A stretch of DNA of 64,000 nucleotides, from positions 1-64,000 of the forward strand of contig NZ_QLZD01000023.1 in the NCBI RefSeq assembly GCF_008636115.1. The letters are read 5' to 3'. A model generated the notes under the pieces. That model worked only from the letters and a program-made list of their open reading frames with translations. It was not told the origin of the DNA and ran no database searches. Each line of letters begins with the position of its first letter. Within the stretch, counting starts at the first letter, position 1. This document shows, piece by piece, positions 35,048 to 47,000 of the stretch. The stretch comes from Candidatus Tokpelaia sp. (GTDB lineage: Bacteria > Pseudomonadota > Alphaproteobacteria > Rhizobiales > Rhizobiaceae). A program made the position numbers and the translations under genes.

Positions 35048-36643
35048 ATGACGGATTTATATTTTTATAATACGGCTTCGCGGCGAAAAGAGCAATTTGC
35101 GCCGATAAATGCCGCTTGTGTCCGTATATATGTATGTGGCCCGACAGTCTATGATTATGCCCATATCGGCAATGCCCGCCCGGTTATTGTTTTTGATATT
35201 TTATATAGGCTGCTGCGGCATGTTTATGGGGCGCAAGCCGTGCATTATGTGCGCAATATTACCGATGTTGATGATAAAATAAATGCCCGCGCCGCGCGAG
35301 ATTACCCCGATTTGCCGTTGAATCAGGCGATCGCCCGGCTGACACAGAAAACGGAAGCGCAATTTCATGCCGATGTGGCGGCGCTTGTCTGCCTGCCCCC
35401 AAATGCCGAGCCGAAAGCAACCGATCATATAGACGCGATGAAACGGCTGATAGAGCGGTTATTGGCAAAAAAATATGCCTATGTGGCGGCAAATAATGTG
35501 CTGTTTTCTGTCTCCGCTATGAATGAGAGCGGTCGGCAGCACAAAACGCCGTTTTACGGCCGACTGTCGCGGCGGCCGCAGGCAGAAATGCTGGCCGGGG
35601 CGCGGGTGGAAGTGGCAGATTACAAGCGCGATGAGCAGGATTTTGTGCTGTGGAAACCTTCTGCCGCGGGCGAGCCGGGCTGGCCTTCGCCGGCGGGGAT
35701 AGCGGTTTTGGGGCGGCCGGGCTGGCATATTGAATGTTCGGCCATGAGCATGGTGGAATTGCTGGAGCCTTATGGCGGCGGGCTGGAATGCGATAATCCG
35801 CAGCAAAACTGTTTTGATATTCACGGCGGCGGGCTGGATTTAATCTTTCCCCATCATGAAAATGAAATAGCGCAAAGCTGTTGTGCTTTGGGGGCGCCGC
35901 ATATGGCTAATTTCTGGCTGCATAATGGTTTTGTGCAGGTGGAAGGGAATAAAATGTCCAAAACTCTGGGCAATTTTATCACTATTCGCCAGATTTTAGA
36001 GACAGAATTGCCGGAATTTAACGGGCATATGGCAGTGACAGACAAACAGCGCTGGGCCGGGCTTTCAGCGCGCTTTGCCATGCTGCAAAGCCATTATCGC
36101 CAGCCATTGGACTGGACACAAACGCGTTTTGAAGCAGCAAGTGCCGAGCTTTATAAATGGTATGCGGCACTGCAAAAATCTGCCGGGAAATATGGCCTGG
36201 CTGTTGCCGGTGATGATAATCTTCCTCAGGCTGCCAGTATGGGAAAAAATGCTTCTGCTCGCTTTAAGCCGGAGTTGAGGACAGAGGCTCTTCCGCCGGA
36301 ATTTTTAAAGATTCTGGCCGATGATATGAATATGCCGCAGGCAATCGCCCTTTTGCGGCATTATTACAAGCAGGCTGCGTTTAAAAATTTAATCGCCGGT
36401 CTCGCCTTTATCGGGCTTTTGGATATTGAATTTTTGCGCCCCTTGCATGCGCTTTTTGAAAAACGGGCCGATATTTCTAACCGGGAGATAGAAGCCGTCA
36501 TAAAGCAGCGGCTGGAGAGCCTTGAAAAGGGGGATTATACGACTGCGGACAGACTCCGCGCTGATTTGGCGCAGCATGGTGTCAGGCTGATAGACAGTAA
36601 AGACAAAGACGGCAGGCGCCTGACGAAATGGGAAATCGGCTGA
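35048..36643 (+). CDS. cysS: Cysteinyl-tRNA synthetase
   Basis: A 531-residue class I aminoacyl-tRNA synthetase charging tRNA-Cys. The HIGH-type motif is [11 protein letters not shown] (37-47), the zinc site includes the first cysteine CGPTVYDY and GWHIECS plus HHENE, and the KMSKS motif is [10 protein letters not shown] near 302. The C-terminal DALR/anticodon part has [11 protein letters not shown] and the final basic tail [11 protein letters not shown]. The protein is some 25-70 residues longer than common family members, mostly between the catalytic and anticodon regions. ATG at 35048 with GGGGCAGGG upstream. Confidence 0.96.
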   Translation: MTDLYFYNTASRRKEQFAPINAACVRIYVCGPTVYDYAHIGNARPVIVFDILYRLLRHVYGAQAVHYVRNITDVDDKINARAARDYPDLPLNQAIARLTQKTEAQFHADVAALVCLPPNAEPKATDHIDAMKRLIERLLAKKYAYVAANNVLFSVSAMNESGRQHKTPFYGRLSRRPQAEMLAGARVEVADYKRDEQDFVLWKPSAAGEPGWPSPAGIAVLGRPGWHIECSAMSMVELLEPYGGGLECDNPQQNCFDIHGGGLDLIFPHHENEIAQSCCALGAPHMANFWLHNGFVQVEGNKMSKTLGNFITIRQILETELPEFNGHMAVTDKQRWAGLSARFAMLQSHYRQPLDWTQTRFEAASAELYKWYAALQKSAGKYGLAVAGDDNLPQAASMGKNASARFKPELRTEALPPEFLKILADDMNMPQAIALLRHYYKQAAFKNLIAGLAFIGLLDIEFLRPLHALFEKRADISNREIEAVIKQRLESLEKGDYTTADRLRADLAQHGVRLIDSKDKDGRRLTKWEIG

Positions 36644-37052
36644 AACATGATTGCCGGCAGCAAAAGCCTGTGGATAAAGCCGTAAAGACTCGCTAAAAAA
36701 CTGGGAAATTGTGCCGATTCGGCATAATAATCCTGTGTCTGCTCCATTATGGGGCGGTGCGGTTCTTTGACAAGCGGCGCAAATTGCGCGGCATAATCAG
36801 TAAAAAAAGAAAAAGGCAAGCGCTTTCCGGGATTCGGTCTGGTTTTATTCATTCTTGCAGAAAGTGAAAAAAATCATTAGCCGAAACTTTTTATAAACTC
36901 CTTTCCTTTAAATTTGTGGATAAGCGATTGGCAGTCTGTCTTTTTGGCAAGAGGTCAGACAAAGCCAAAAGCTGAAACACAAAGCGCCGCGATCAAGCGC
37001 TTGCCTGTTATTGCCGCCGCCAGGGTGTAAGGCCAAAGCGGCGGCGAAGGGG
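36644..37052. other. Intergenic region between cysS and the giant-protein operon
   Basis: 409 bases between two converging transcription units. No gene is supported. It holds the hairpin noted at 37013-37045 and a weaker dyad near 36940-36970 (TTTTTGGC ... GCCAAAAG), both plausible 3'-end structures. Confidence 0.4.
37013..37045 (-). terminator. GC-rich hairpin just after the beta-barrel gene
   Basis: GCCGCCGC (37013-37020) and GCGGCGGC (37038-37045) form a perfect 8-bp stem with a 17-base loop, eight bases beyond the stop codon of the barrel gene. No T-run follows, so it may be a 3'-end stabiliser or factor-dependent stop rather than a classical intrinsic terminator. Confidence 0.4.
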
Positions 37053-40000
37053 TTAGAATTTGCCGATAAAGTTGACAAACATGCCGCGATCATCGTAAGT
37101 CTGGTCACGCAAATCATCGGAGAAGCGGCCGAAATTATAGCCGACACCGAATTTGAAATTATTGCCCAAATGGCGGTAAACTGCGGCCAGGGCGCCGTAA
37201 TCGGTCGTATCGGCTTCAGGCATATTCATAATGCGTCCTTCCATAAGAATATCCCAGTTTTTAATCCAGTGCAGGTCAGCGCGGACGACACCGAGATGCG
37301 CAGTGGATTTTTGCCAGTGATGGCTGAACTCAGCGCTTTTATTATAATTTTCCCGGTATTTGACCTCGCCCAGGCGCAGGCCGTATTTCCCGCCTATTGA
37401 CAGCCAGGAAAAAAGATCATAGGTGAAATCGGCCGAGACAATATGCGTCTTCTGCGCCGGGGCGTAGTAGCCGCCATATTTTTGCTCTATTTCCGCATCG
37501 CCGCCAACGCGCTGATGGGTGCCGGGCATATCATAAAGCCAGGTATATTTGAACAGGCCGTTCAGGCGGTCATTTTCAATCGGCCGGTAAGCATAGCCGG
37601 CAGAGGCCTCTATATAAGTCGTGTCGATAAAAGCCGTTTCGGCCTGGGCGCGGGAATCGGCAATGACAGCGTCGACATTGGCAATTATGCGCCAGTCTTT
37701 AGAGGTTTTCATGCCCAGTCCGCCGGAAAACAGGTAGCTTATCTGATTGCGGCTTCTATCCTTGCTTTTTTCCAGGCGCATTTCCGTGCGCCCGGCTGCT
37801 GTCAGGCCTCTTTCCTCATTTTTATAATTAAAGCCGATACTGGGCGCATAGCGGTCAAAATCCGTTTGATTGCTTTGGGTGATAGCAGCGCCGGTTACCC
37901 GCCCCATTTCCAGCCCGCCATTGAAGCTCCACAAATTATCAGGCGTATAATTGACGCCGTAAGTTTGAGTCAGTGAATGGCGGCGGCCGAATAAATCATA
38001 ATTATTTTCGGCATAAGCAGAAACAACATCATTGATGCGGCGCTTCATGCCGGCGACAATGGCGCCCATATCTGTGCCATAGAGATTATAGCTGCGTTCA
38101 AGGCTGAAAGCGCGGTCGGGATCAAGCCGGTAGCCAATATAATAATGATCATCGGCTGTCTGGCTATAATCCAGCGAGGCCAGGCCGCCAAGGCCGTGTG
38201 TGCCGTAAGAGGCTTCGGCATTCAGGCCGATTTTATCGGTCAGCCGCAATTCAGTGCCGATACCGCCGCGATCATTGCGGTGAATATCGCCGGAGCGGTG
38301 CAGGCTGCCCTGGCCGAAAACATAGATTTTTGCATCATCATTGGGGCGGTAGGCTAATTGGCCGCCGCCGTCCAGCCTTTCGCCATTATAGCCTTTTTGT
38401 TGCGTGTTGGGATTATGCAGCCTGCTGTAGCGCAGGCCGAGTTCGGCGCTCCAAAAATCGTTAAAGCGTGCGGTCACAGTGCCGGCACCGTCTTTCCTCT
38501 TGCGCTCATCGTCCGTGCTGAAATCGTCATAATTGAGTTTCAGGCCAATATTTTTGCTTAAAGTGAGCGCCGTATCTGCCCCCCAAATAGTCTGGTCGCG
38601 GGTGATTTCTTCTGTCAGAGAAGAATAGCCGGCTTTTTTCTTTTCATAATAGCCGCCAAGCGCGCTGTCGCCGGCTTTTTCGCCCATAATATCGGCCAGG
38701 CCCAACCGGCCGCGCGCGCGCCAGGAAAGAGCGCCTTTATAATCGCGTTTGCGGTCATTGGGCGACCATGAGGTCAGCCCGCCATCAGTGGAGCGCAGCA
38801 CATTAAAGCCGGGGCCTTTGGAATGGGCAATTTCCGCTTCCAATGAAGTCTTTTCCGACTGGCGCAACTGAATATCGGCGCCATAGGCTTTTTGATCGGC
38901 CGGGCCGGTGGTTTCCGACATGCCGGTTACGCCGACACGAATTTTTTCGCCCAGCCATTGCTGGACACGGCCGCCATAAGAATAGCCGTCGACATCGCGC
39001 GCTGTGGGCACATAATCATAATTGGTCAGCACATAAATTTTCTGGCCGCCCAAAGCACCTTCGCGCACAGCGCCATTAACCCCGGTGGTGGAGTTAAGCG
39101 GCCTTTGCAGCAGCAACACGCCCTGCATATAATCAAAGCTGTAATCTTCACCATAACGCAAAGTGCGCCGCTCAATTACCCGGCCGGTGGTTTCATCGCG
39201 CGTTTCCACGCTTACAGTTTCTGAGCCGCGGACAATATCCTGCCGCTTCATAAAATAGGCAGAGCCGCCGGTTGCCAGAAATTCCTGCCGCTCAGACAGG
39301 GCTTCCGGCTGAGAGCCATAGGCTGTCGCTTCAGTAATACGCTCGCCGAAAGACGTCATTTTCTGCGAGCGGTAAAGAGCATTGCCGCCGTAAATTTCGC
39401 GCTCGGAGCGCAAAAGCTCAGTGCCGGTTATGCGCGTATTGCTGGTGCCCCATAAAATATGGCTGTCACCGCGCTCCAGGCGCACATAAAAGCGGCCTTT
39501 GGTCGGCGCATCTTCAGAAAAGGCGGAATCATCGCCGTAAATGGGGTAATAATCGTCCGGATCAAGGCGGCGCAGCAGCCGGCGCGCGTCTTTTTTGTCG
39601 ATATTTTTGAAAATATTTTTCAGTTTGTCTTCGGTCGTATCGGCAGCGGCTGTCAACAAATATTTGCCCTTTATCTTGCCTTTTAAATAAAAGGCCAGCC
39701 TTCCTTTTCTGTAGACTCTTTCATATTCGCCCGGGCGCACTTCTTCTATATTTTCATCACCCATGCGCTTGCCGAGAGAAATATCGGCCAGGCCGACATA
39801 GAACCAGTCATTATCCGGGATATTGACCGGCCGCTGCACATGCAGGCCGCTCTCAATATCCCCCGGGCCGCCCGTCAGGCTGACATCAATAATATGATCG
39901 CCTGGCGGTAAAATGCGCTGCACCACAAATTGCCGCTCATTATCAATGGGTATAGTGCGGCCGAAAGCATGAGCCGTATAGCCCGGCGGCACATTGCGGC

Positions 40001-41054
40001 CAAAAACCGTAATGGCGCCGCCCTGAATAGGAATATTGCGCCGGGCCGTGTGATCATCACCGACACCGGGGGCAATTTCCGGCTTGTCTTCTGCCGCCGG
40101 GGCAAATCCCTGGCTGGTGCGCACCAGGCTTCTCGGCGCGGTTTCATCATAGCGGCCTTTTTCATCATAAACCCGCAAAATATAGATAAAATCATTCGGG
40201 TGTTTGATAAGCGGGTCTTTATCGCCGGGCAGTGTGCCTGAGGCCGGCATTATCCATGTTGCCTCATTATTTATCGCCACGGGCAGCACCGCCAGCGGTT
40301 GCTCGATATCCTGTCTGCCGCGCCGGTAAATGCGGATTTCCGAACGGCTGATAAAATCAGGATAATTGGAGCTTGTTAAAAATTTTATCTGCTCATTGGC
40401 GCGGTAAGAGCGCCTTATCGGCACAGTAGAAATATTCAGTTCCGTATCCACATTGCCGCCGTCAAATTTTACCTGAATATCGGCGGCATGCAGGTCTAAA
40501 TCGGCCTGGCGCTGCCTGTCTACCTGCGGGGCTGCGCTGTCAATGCCCAGCCGTCCGCTTTTATAGGGAATAATGCCCTTCGGATCGCGATTTTCAGGCA
40601 GATTTTCACCGTCAATAGTAATGCTGAACGGGTTGGCGCGCCGGTCGGCCGGGCTTTCCTTTTCCGTGCTTTTGGCTCTGCCGCTATTGCGGATAAGCGG
40701 GGTAAATCCGGCCGCAGAATTATCCAGCGCCTTGCCGCGTGTTTGTATTTTGCAGCCGGGTTCACGGCAAATGCCTTCGGTCACCGTATTTTGGGTGAAG
40801 GTTGGATTATATTGAGCCGAGGCATTCGTTGTTATAACCCATAAGGCTGCCGGCAGCAAAGCTGTGGTGGATAAAAGCGAGGCAACAGGCCTTGCCGGCA
40901 GCAGATTGCCCATTATATTGGTGCCGCCGCGCCGGCCTGGCCGGAAACCGGCATCATATTTGCGGCGTGCGGGCACTTGAATGCTGTCCGGTGCGGTGTT
41001 GTGCCGAACCGACCGGCCTTTGGGCATGGTGCGGCGATAAAGATTCTGTGTCAT
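37053..41054 (-). CDS. Outer-membrane beta-barrel partner of the giant protein
   Basis: A 1333-residue protein with a long N-terminal region ending in a signal sequence (hydrophobic about 57-78, likely cut after ASA at 80). Residues about 160-430 look like beta-sandwich domains (VDTELNISTVPIRRSYRANE; GGAITVFGRNVPPGYTAHAF). Residues about 450-720 include YGGNALYRSQ and RTLRYGEDYSFDYMQGVLLL, a pattern seen in large outer-membrane proteins encoded next to DUF11-repeat genes. From about 730 to the end, alternating amphipathic strands form a large barrel ending in NFIGKF, with the terminal phenylalanine needed for barrel assembly. Start at 41054: GGAGG lies seven bases upstream, inside the giant gene, whose stop overlaps by four bases. 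I infer a secretion or anchoring partner; it lacks a recognisable TonB plug. Confidence 0.8.
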   Translation of the reverse strand: MTQNLYRRTMPKGRSVRHNTAPDSIQVPARRKYDAGFRPGRRGGTNIMGNLLPARPVASLLSTTALLPAALWVITTNASAQYNPTFTQNTVTEGICREPGCKIQTRGKALDNSAAGFTPLIRNSGRAKSTEKESPADRRANPFSITIDGENLPENRDPKGIIPYKSGRLGIDSAAPQVDRQRQADLDLHAADIQVKFDGGNVDTELNISTVPIRRSYRANEQIKFLTSSNYPDFISRSEIRIYRRGRQDIEQPLAVLPVAINNEATWIMPASGTLPGDKDPLIKHPNDFIYILRVYDEKGRYDETAPRSLVRTSQGFAPAAEDKPEIAPGVGDDHTARRNIPIQGGAITVFGRNVPPGYTAHAFGRTIPIDNERQFVVQRILPPGDHIIDVSLTGGPGDIESGLHVQRPVNIPDNDWFYVGLADISLGKRMGDENIEEVRPGEYERVYRKGRLAFYLKGKIKGKYLLTAAADTTEDKLKNIFKNIDKKDARRLLRRLDPDDYYPIYGDDSAFSEDAPTKGRFYVRLERGDSHILWGTSNTRITGTELLRSEREIYGGNALYRSQKMTSFGERITEATAYGSQPEALSERQEFLATGGSAYFMKRQDIVRGSETVSVETRDETTGRVIERRTLRYGEDYSFDYMQGVLLLQRPLNSTTGVNGAVREGALGGQKIYVLTNYDYVPTARDVDGYSYGGRVQQWLGEKIRVGVTGMSETTGPADQKAYGADIQLRQSEKTSLEAEIAHSKGPGFNVLRSTDGGLTSWSPNDRKRDYKGALSWRARGRLGLADIMGEKAGDSALGGYYEKKKAGYSSLTEEITRDQTIWGADTALTLSKNIGLKLNYDDFSTDDERKRKDGAGTVTARFNDFWSAELGLRYSRLHNPNTQQKGYNGERLDGGGQLAYRPNDDAKIYVFGQGSLHRSGDIHRNDRGGIGTELRLTDKIGLNAEASYGTHGLGGLASLDYSQTADDHYYIGYRLDPDRAFSLERSYNLYGTDMGAIVAGMKRRINDVVSAYAENNYDLFGRRHSLTQTYGVNYTPDNLWSFNGGLEMGRVTGAAITQSNQTDFDRYAPSIGFNYKNEERGLTAAGRTEMRLEKSKDRSRNQISYLFSGGLGMKTSKDWRIIANVDAVIADSRAQAETAFIDTTYIEASAGYAYRPIENDRLNGLFKYTWLYDMPGTHQRVGGDAEIEQKYGGYYAPAQKTHIVSADFTYDLFSWLSIGGKYGLRLGEVKYRENYNKSAEFSHHWQKSTAHLGVVRADLHWIKNWDILMEGRIMNMPEADTTDYGALAAVYRHLGNNFKFGVGYNFGRFSDDLRDQTYDDRGMFVNFIGKF

Positions 41055-44000
41055 CCGCCAACCTCCACACGTGTTTCAATTTCCAGCCGGTAACGCCCGG
41101 CTTTTTGCCCCCAGATTCTCCGGATAAGCTGCTGCACATGGTTAATGCGGGATTGAGCGGCGCCGGCACCGACATTGCTGTCTATGTAGCTCAGACGCAG
41201 GACAGACTGTTCCCGTTCCAGCACTTCTATCAATTCGGCTATGCCGCTGTTCCACTCCGCTTTCAGATTTGTTGTGCCGGCTTCAAAAGCATCGCTGCGC
41301 AGGTCAAGCCGCACAACACGGGAAACAGAGGCGCCGAAATTGATTTTGGTGAGCTTGCCGGCTGTCAGGCGCACAACACGCGGATTTTCAGTTGTCAGGC
41401 GATAGCCTGAGGGCAGGCTGCGCGTATCCAGCTTGAGGATAAAATTGGAGCCGATACGACTCTCCGGCAGCGCCGCACAAGGGATATGATAGCGGCCGAA
41501 AGTATCTGTGGTGATAATCCAGCCTTTGGCTGTAGCGAGGCGTATATCAGGCAGGCCGATTTCCCCTTCGTCCTGGTAGCCGTTGCGATTATAATCATCA
41601 AATACCGTGCCGATAACATCGCTGCAGTCAAAGACATGTTCGACCAGTATTTCCACTGTGGCTTTGGCATCATCGGTCAGGCGATTGCCGGCTTCATCTT
41701 CCGCATGGGCGCGGTTGGTATATTTATCCGGCGTAGCGCTGCTCAAGGCCAGCATATTGAGGTGAATTTCCACCGCCGCGCCGGGGGCCAGAGTAATATT
41801 TTCAAAAATAACATTGCGGCCTTCCACCAGCGGGTCTACCGCCTGCGCATCAACACCGGCCGAATGTTCAACAAAGCGGAAGCCGGAAGGTGCCCGGTCA
41901 ACGACCCGAACATTATTGACCGCTCTTGTGCCGTTATTGGTCAGGCGGATTGTATAGGGCACCTGCTCACCGCGGCGAATGGCGCGGATTCCGGCGACTT
42001 TGCTGATTGTGAGTTCCTGTCTCGGCGCCGCCAGTGTCAGTTTGGCCTGATCTTCGGTTGAAGCCACACTTGTCAGCGGGTCATCTTCTCCGCCGGCGGC
42101 ATTTGTAAGCCGACCCCTGGCGCTGGCTGTATTGACAACGGCATCAATAAGGCCAAGGCTGTTTTCCACATCGGCATCGGTCAGGATATAATCGGCCTTG
42201 ATGGTGGCCTTTTCTCCCACTGCCAGCTTGACATTTGCCGGTGTCATGGCGCCCAGGCTGCCATTTGCCGCAAAATTGTTAAATTTCGGCCCGTTATCTT
42301 CTATGGTAACATTCTCAAGCGGCACGCTGCCATCATTGGAAACTTCAAAGCTGTAATGCAGTATATCCCCGGCATTGGCGCTGCCGCTGCCGTCACTATC
42401 TTCATAAGAGACGGTTTTGTTCAGGCTGAGCCTGGGTTTGCCCAGCGGTATAGTAACGCATTGCCTGTCTGTTGTTGCTTCCGTATTGAGGCCGTCATCA
42501 GCGGCAGTTGTTTTGCGCTTGCCGGAGCAATCGGGATCGGCCGCGCCTTTTTCCTTCACCATATTGAAGACAGAGAGCGCCTGTTCATCAACCGGGGCAA
42601 TGACTTTTGTCTTGACGGTGAGCTTCAGCACACCGTTTGCACCGTCCTGCCGCGCCGGCAGGGTCAGCCCTGTCCATTCCACCGTGCCGCCTTTGGCGCT
42701 GCCGTCATGTGCGGCGGCAGGATCGGATTCCAGATAAGTGACATTAGTGTCCAATATATCCTGGGCAGCATAATCAGTGATTGCACCGCCGCGATTGGTG
42801 ATGGTGATTTCATAGGTCAGGGTTTCGCCGGGTTCGGCGACACCGGCAACAGCGCCGTCTTCGGCAATAAGGTTCTTTTCCAGTGATACGCCGAAATCTA
42901 TCGGTGCCGTGGTGGCACAGGGATTGCAGGGAACCCCGGGCATTTGGGAATCGAGAATCGGCTGGCCGTCTTTGTCGACAGCCTGTCCCGCGGCTATGAC
43001 CTGATTATCGGCAGTGCCGACAGCATCACTTTTGACCCGTGCTGTATAGGAGACGCTATAAATACCCGGCTGAAGCCCGTGATAAGCGCTAAAGCTCAAA
43101 ACCGGCGGCACACTGGCGGCATCATACATGATGGCGCCATCTCCCGGCACATCTTCAACAAATTCCAGATTGTCGCCCAATGTGTCGGTAAGCACGACAT
43201 TTTGTGTAGTATTGCCGCCTTTTACCTCTAATTGCAGCGTATAGGTGATAATATCGCCCCGCTGTACGCTTTCTCCGGCCGGGACACTGGATCTTTTGGA
43301 GACCAATACATCAACAAGCGGGTTTTGAGTGGTGCACGGATCGCAGGGGATAGCGGGTAAATTGCTGTCATTGACGGGCCTGCCCTGACTATCCGTATAT
43401 TGCGGTTTGACAGAGTTTTGGGCAGTAAGCGTGGCCGTTTCAAGCACCAGAGCCTGATAACAGACAGAACTTTGCCCTGCGGCCGTGCCGGCGGGGATAG
43501 TGGCTGTGTAAATCTGACCGGCAGCGGCGGTAAATTCTGCTCCCGCTGCCGTAGCTGCCATGGTTTCCGCGGCCTTTTTGCCGGCGGTTGGAAAGGCAGT
43601 GCCGCAATCAACCTGGGCCATATATTCCAGGCTGCTGTTCATTGTGTCGGTCAGCAGGATATTTCTGGTGGTTTTGCCGCCGGTTACATCGACTTTCAGC
43701 CTATAGGTAATAATATCGCCGCGCTGGACATAAGTGCCGTCACCAATAGTGGAATCTTTGGCCACACTTACGCCGACCAGCGGATTTTGCGTGGTGCACG
43801 GATCACAGGAGATTTGCGGCGCATCTTCACCGGTCAGCGGATTGCCGTCATCATCGGCCCCTTGCGCGGTGACAGTATTTTGCGCCGCCGCTGTCGCATC
43901 GGTTTTTGCCCGGGCCTGATAAATAATGGGATAAAAGCCTTCCGGCGTGCCTTTCGGCAAAGTGAAACTGAGCACCGGGGCGGCCGAAACATCGGTTTTA

Positions 44001-47000
44001 AAACTGCCGGCATTGACGATTTTGACAAAATCCAGGCTGCTGTTCAGCGTATCGGTGAGCAAGGTATTGCGCGTTGTGGCGCCGCCGGTCACAGAAACAT
44101 TGATTGTATAAGTGATAAGATCGCCGCGGCCGACAGCATTGCCGTCACCAATATTGGAGGTTTTATTGGCCATAATGCTAATGAGCGGGTTTTGCGTAGT
44201 GCAAGGATCACAGGGGATAAGCGGAGCATCAGGGCCGGTTATCGGTTTGCCGCTATTATCGGCAGCCTGTGCGGTGATGGCGTTTTGCGCTGCTATTGTG
44301 GCATCGGCTTTAACGCGTGCCGTATAGGAAACTGTGTAAATGCCGGGTGCCTGGCCGGGAGGCAGCAGGAATTTAGGCTGTTTTTTATCGCTTAAATCAG
44401 CGGTGAAGCGGCCGCCGTCTTTAACGGCGATAAAGTCAAGACTTTCGCCCAATGTATCGGTCAGCAGGATATTTTGCGTGGACTGGCCGTTTGCCACTAC
44501 TGCCTGTAGCGTATAAGTGATAATGTCGCCGGTCTGCACCGCCGTGCCGTCACCGACATCAGAGCTTTTTTGCGCCCGCACGCCAATAAGCGGGTTTTGT
44601 GTGGTGCAGGGGTCGCAAGAGCCGTTATCGGTCGTAACATTATTGACGGCGTCCGCTGTGGCTTGCCCTTTGACCTTGACCTTGTAAGAGACCTGATATG
44701 TGCCGGCGGCCATGCCGGCAGGCAAAGTGAAAGCGAGTTTGGGAGCAGCAGAAGTATCGGCGGTAAACCTGCCGGCGGCAACAAGGCCGGAGAAATCCAG
44801 ACTGCTGCCCAATGTGTCGGTCAAAGTGACGGCTTTGGTAGAAACGCCGCCGGCAACCGTGGTAGTGAGCGTATAGGTAATAGTGTCGCCCGGCTGAACC
44901 GGTGTGCCGGTGCCAATATCAGAGGTTTTGACAGTAGAAATCACCACTATCGGATTTTGGGTGGCGCAGGGGGCGCAACTGCCCTGATTAGTGGTGACAG
45001 AATTTTCTGCCACGCCGCTTTTAATGCCGTCTTTGGCCTTGGCCTGATAGGTTATGACATAGGTTCCGGCGGGTGTTCCTTTAGGCAGGGTAAAATTCAG
45101 CACCGGTGCGGCTTTTGTATCGGCGGTAAAACTGCCGGCCGCCTTGATGCTGACAAACTGGACATTTTCGCCCAATGTATCGGTCAGGACAATATCATTA
45201 GTGCTGGTGCCGCCGGAAATAATAGTTGTCAGGCGATAAGTAATGATTTCTCCCGATTGCATGGGATTGCCGGTGCCGATATCCGAAGTTTTGGAGGTGT
45301 TGATAATCACCAGCGGATTTTGTGTCTCGCAGGGGATACAGGGGATTGCCGGTATATTGGGATCATCAATCGGCTGGCCGCTATCATCGGCCGGCTGCGC
45401 GGTAACACTGTTGCGCGCCAGGTCAACGGCATTTTCTTTAACCCGGGCTTTATAGGTAATTATGTGGCTGCCGGCTTTTGTGCCTTTGGGCAGGATAAAT
45501 TTAAGCGCGGGCAGGGCGGAACTGTCGGCAGTAAAATCACCGGCATCGCCAAATTCCACAAAATCCAGACTGTCGCCCAGCGTGTCGGTGAGCAAGGTGG
45601 CCCTGGTAGTGGCGCCGCCGGTCACATTTACCGTCAGGCTATAAGTGATAAGATCGCCCTGCTGCACGGCATTGCCGGTGCCGACATCAGAGGTTTTGGC
45701 AGTGGCAATCTCGACCAGCGGATTAGTGGTGGTGCAGGGGTCGCAGGGGATTTGCGGCACATCAGTGCCGGTTAGCGGATTACCGTTTGCATCGGCCGGT
45801 TGGGCGGTTACATTATTGAGCGCGTCAGCCTGGGCATCGCTCTTGACCCGCGCTTTATAGGTTATTATGTGGCTGCCGGCTTTTGTGCCTGCGGGCAGGA
45901 TAAATTTCAATGCGGGCAGGGCGGAACTGTCGGTGGTAAAATCACCGGCATCGCCAAATTCCACAAAATCCAGGCTGTCGCCCAGCGTGTCGGTGAGCAA
46001 AGTGGTTTGCGTGGTTGCGCCGCCGGTTACATTTACCGTCAGACTGTAAGTGATAATATCGCCCTGCTGCACGCCTGTGCCGTCACCTATATCGGAAGTT
46101 TTGGCGGTAGACAGGGTAATAAGCGGGTTTTGAGTGGTGCAGGGGTCGCAAGTGCCGCTGTCGCTTACGACATTATTTTGCGCTGCCTTTGTGGCGGTGC
46201 CGGTAATGCGCGCCGTGTAGGAAATAGTGTAAGTGCCGGCCGGCGTGCCTTGCGGCAGGCTGAATTTTAATGCCGGCTGGGCGCCGGTATCAGTGGTAAA
46301 GGCACCGGCATCAACAATTTTGTCAAAAGCCAGACTATCGCCCAATGTATCGGTCAGATTTACTGTCTGAGTGGTGGCGCCGCCTTTAACCGTGGTAGTG
46401 AGCGTATAAGTGATAATATCGCCCTTTTGTGCCGGCGTGCCGTCACCAATATCGGAAGTTTTGGCGGTAGACAGGGTAACAAGCGGGTTTTGCGTGGCGC
46501 AAGGGTTGCAAGGAATTGTAACATTTTCAACCGGTGTGCCGCTATTATCCAGCGGGCTGGCTGTAACCGAATTATCAGCGGCAGCGATAGCATCTTCCTT
46601 GACGCGCGCCGTATAAGAAATCGTATATGTGCCGGCCGGCGTGCCTTTTGGCAGAGTGAATTTCAGGTTTTTTGTATCGCCCGTATCGGCGGTAAAGGAG
46701 CCGGCATTGGTGACTGCGACAAATTCCAGGCTGTCGCCCAGCGTGTCGGTGAGCAGCGTTGCCTGCGTGCTGGTGCCGCCGGTTACATGGGCTGTCAGTG
46801 TATAAGTAATGAGCTGGCCGGTTTGCACCGAGACGCCATTGCCAATATCGGAGCTTTTGGCGGCATCAATAGTCGCCAGCGGGTTTTGGGTGGTGCAGGG
46901 GTTGCAGGTGATCTGGCTGTTGGGATCTGTTATCGGATCGCCATTATCATCAGTCGGCTGTGCGGTGACACTGTTTTGCGCTGCCGATTGTGCATCAGTC

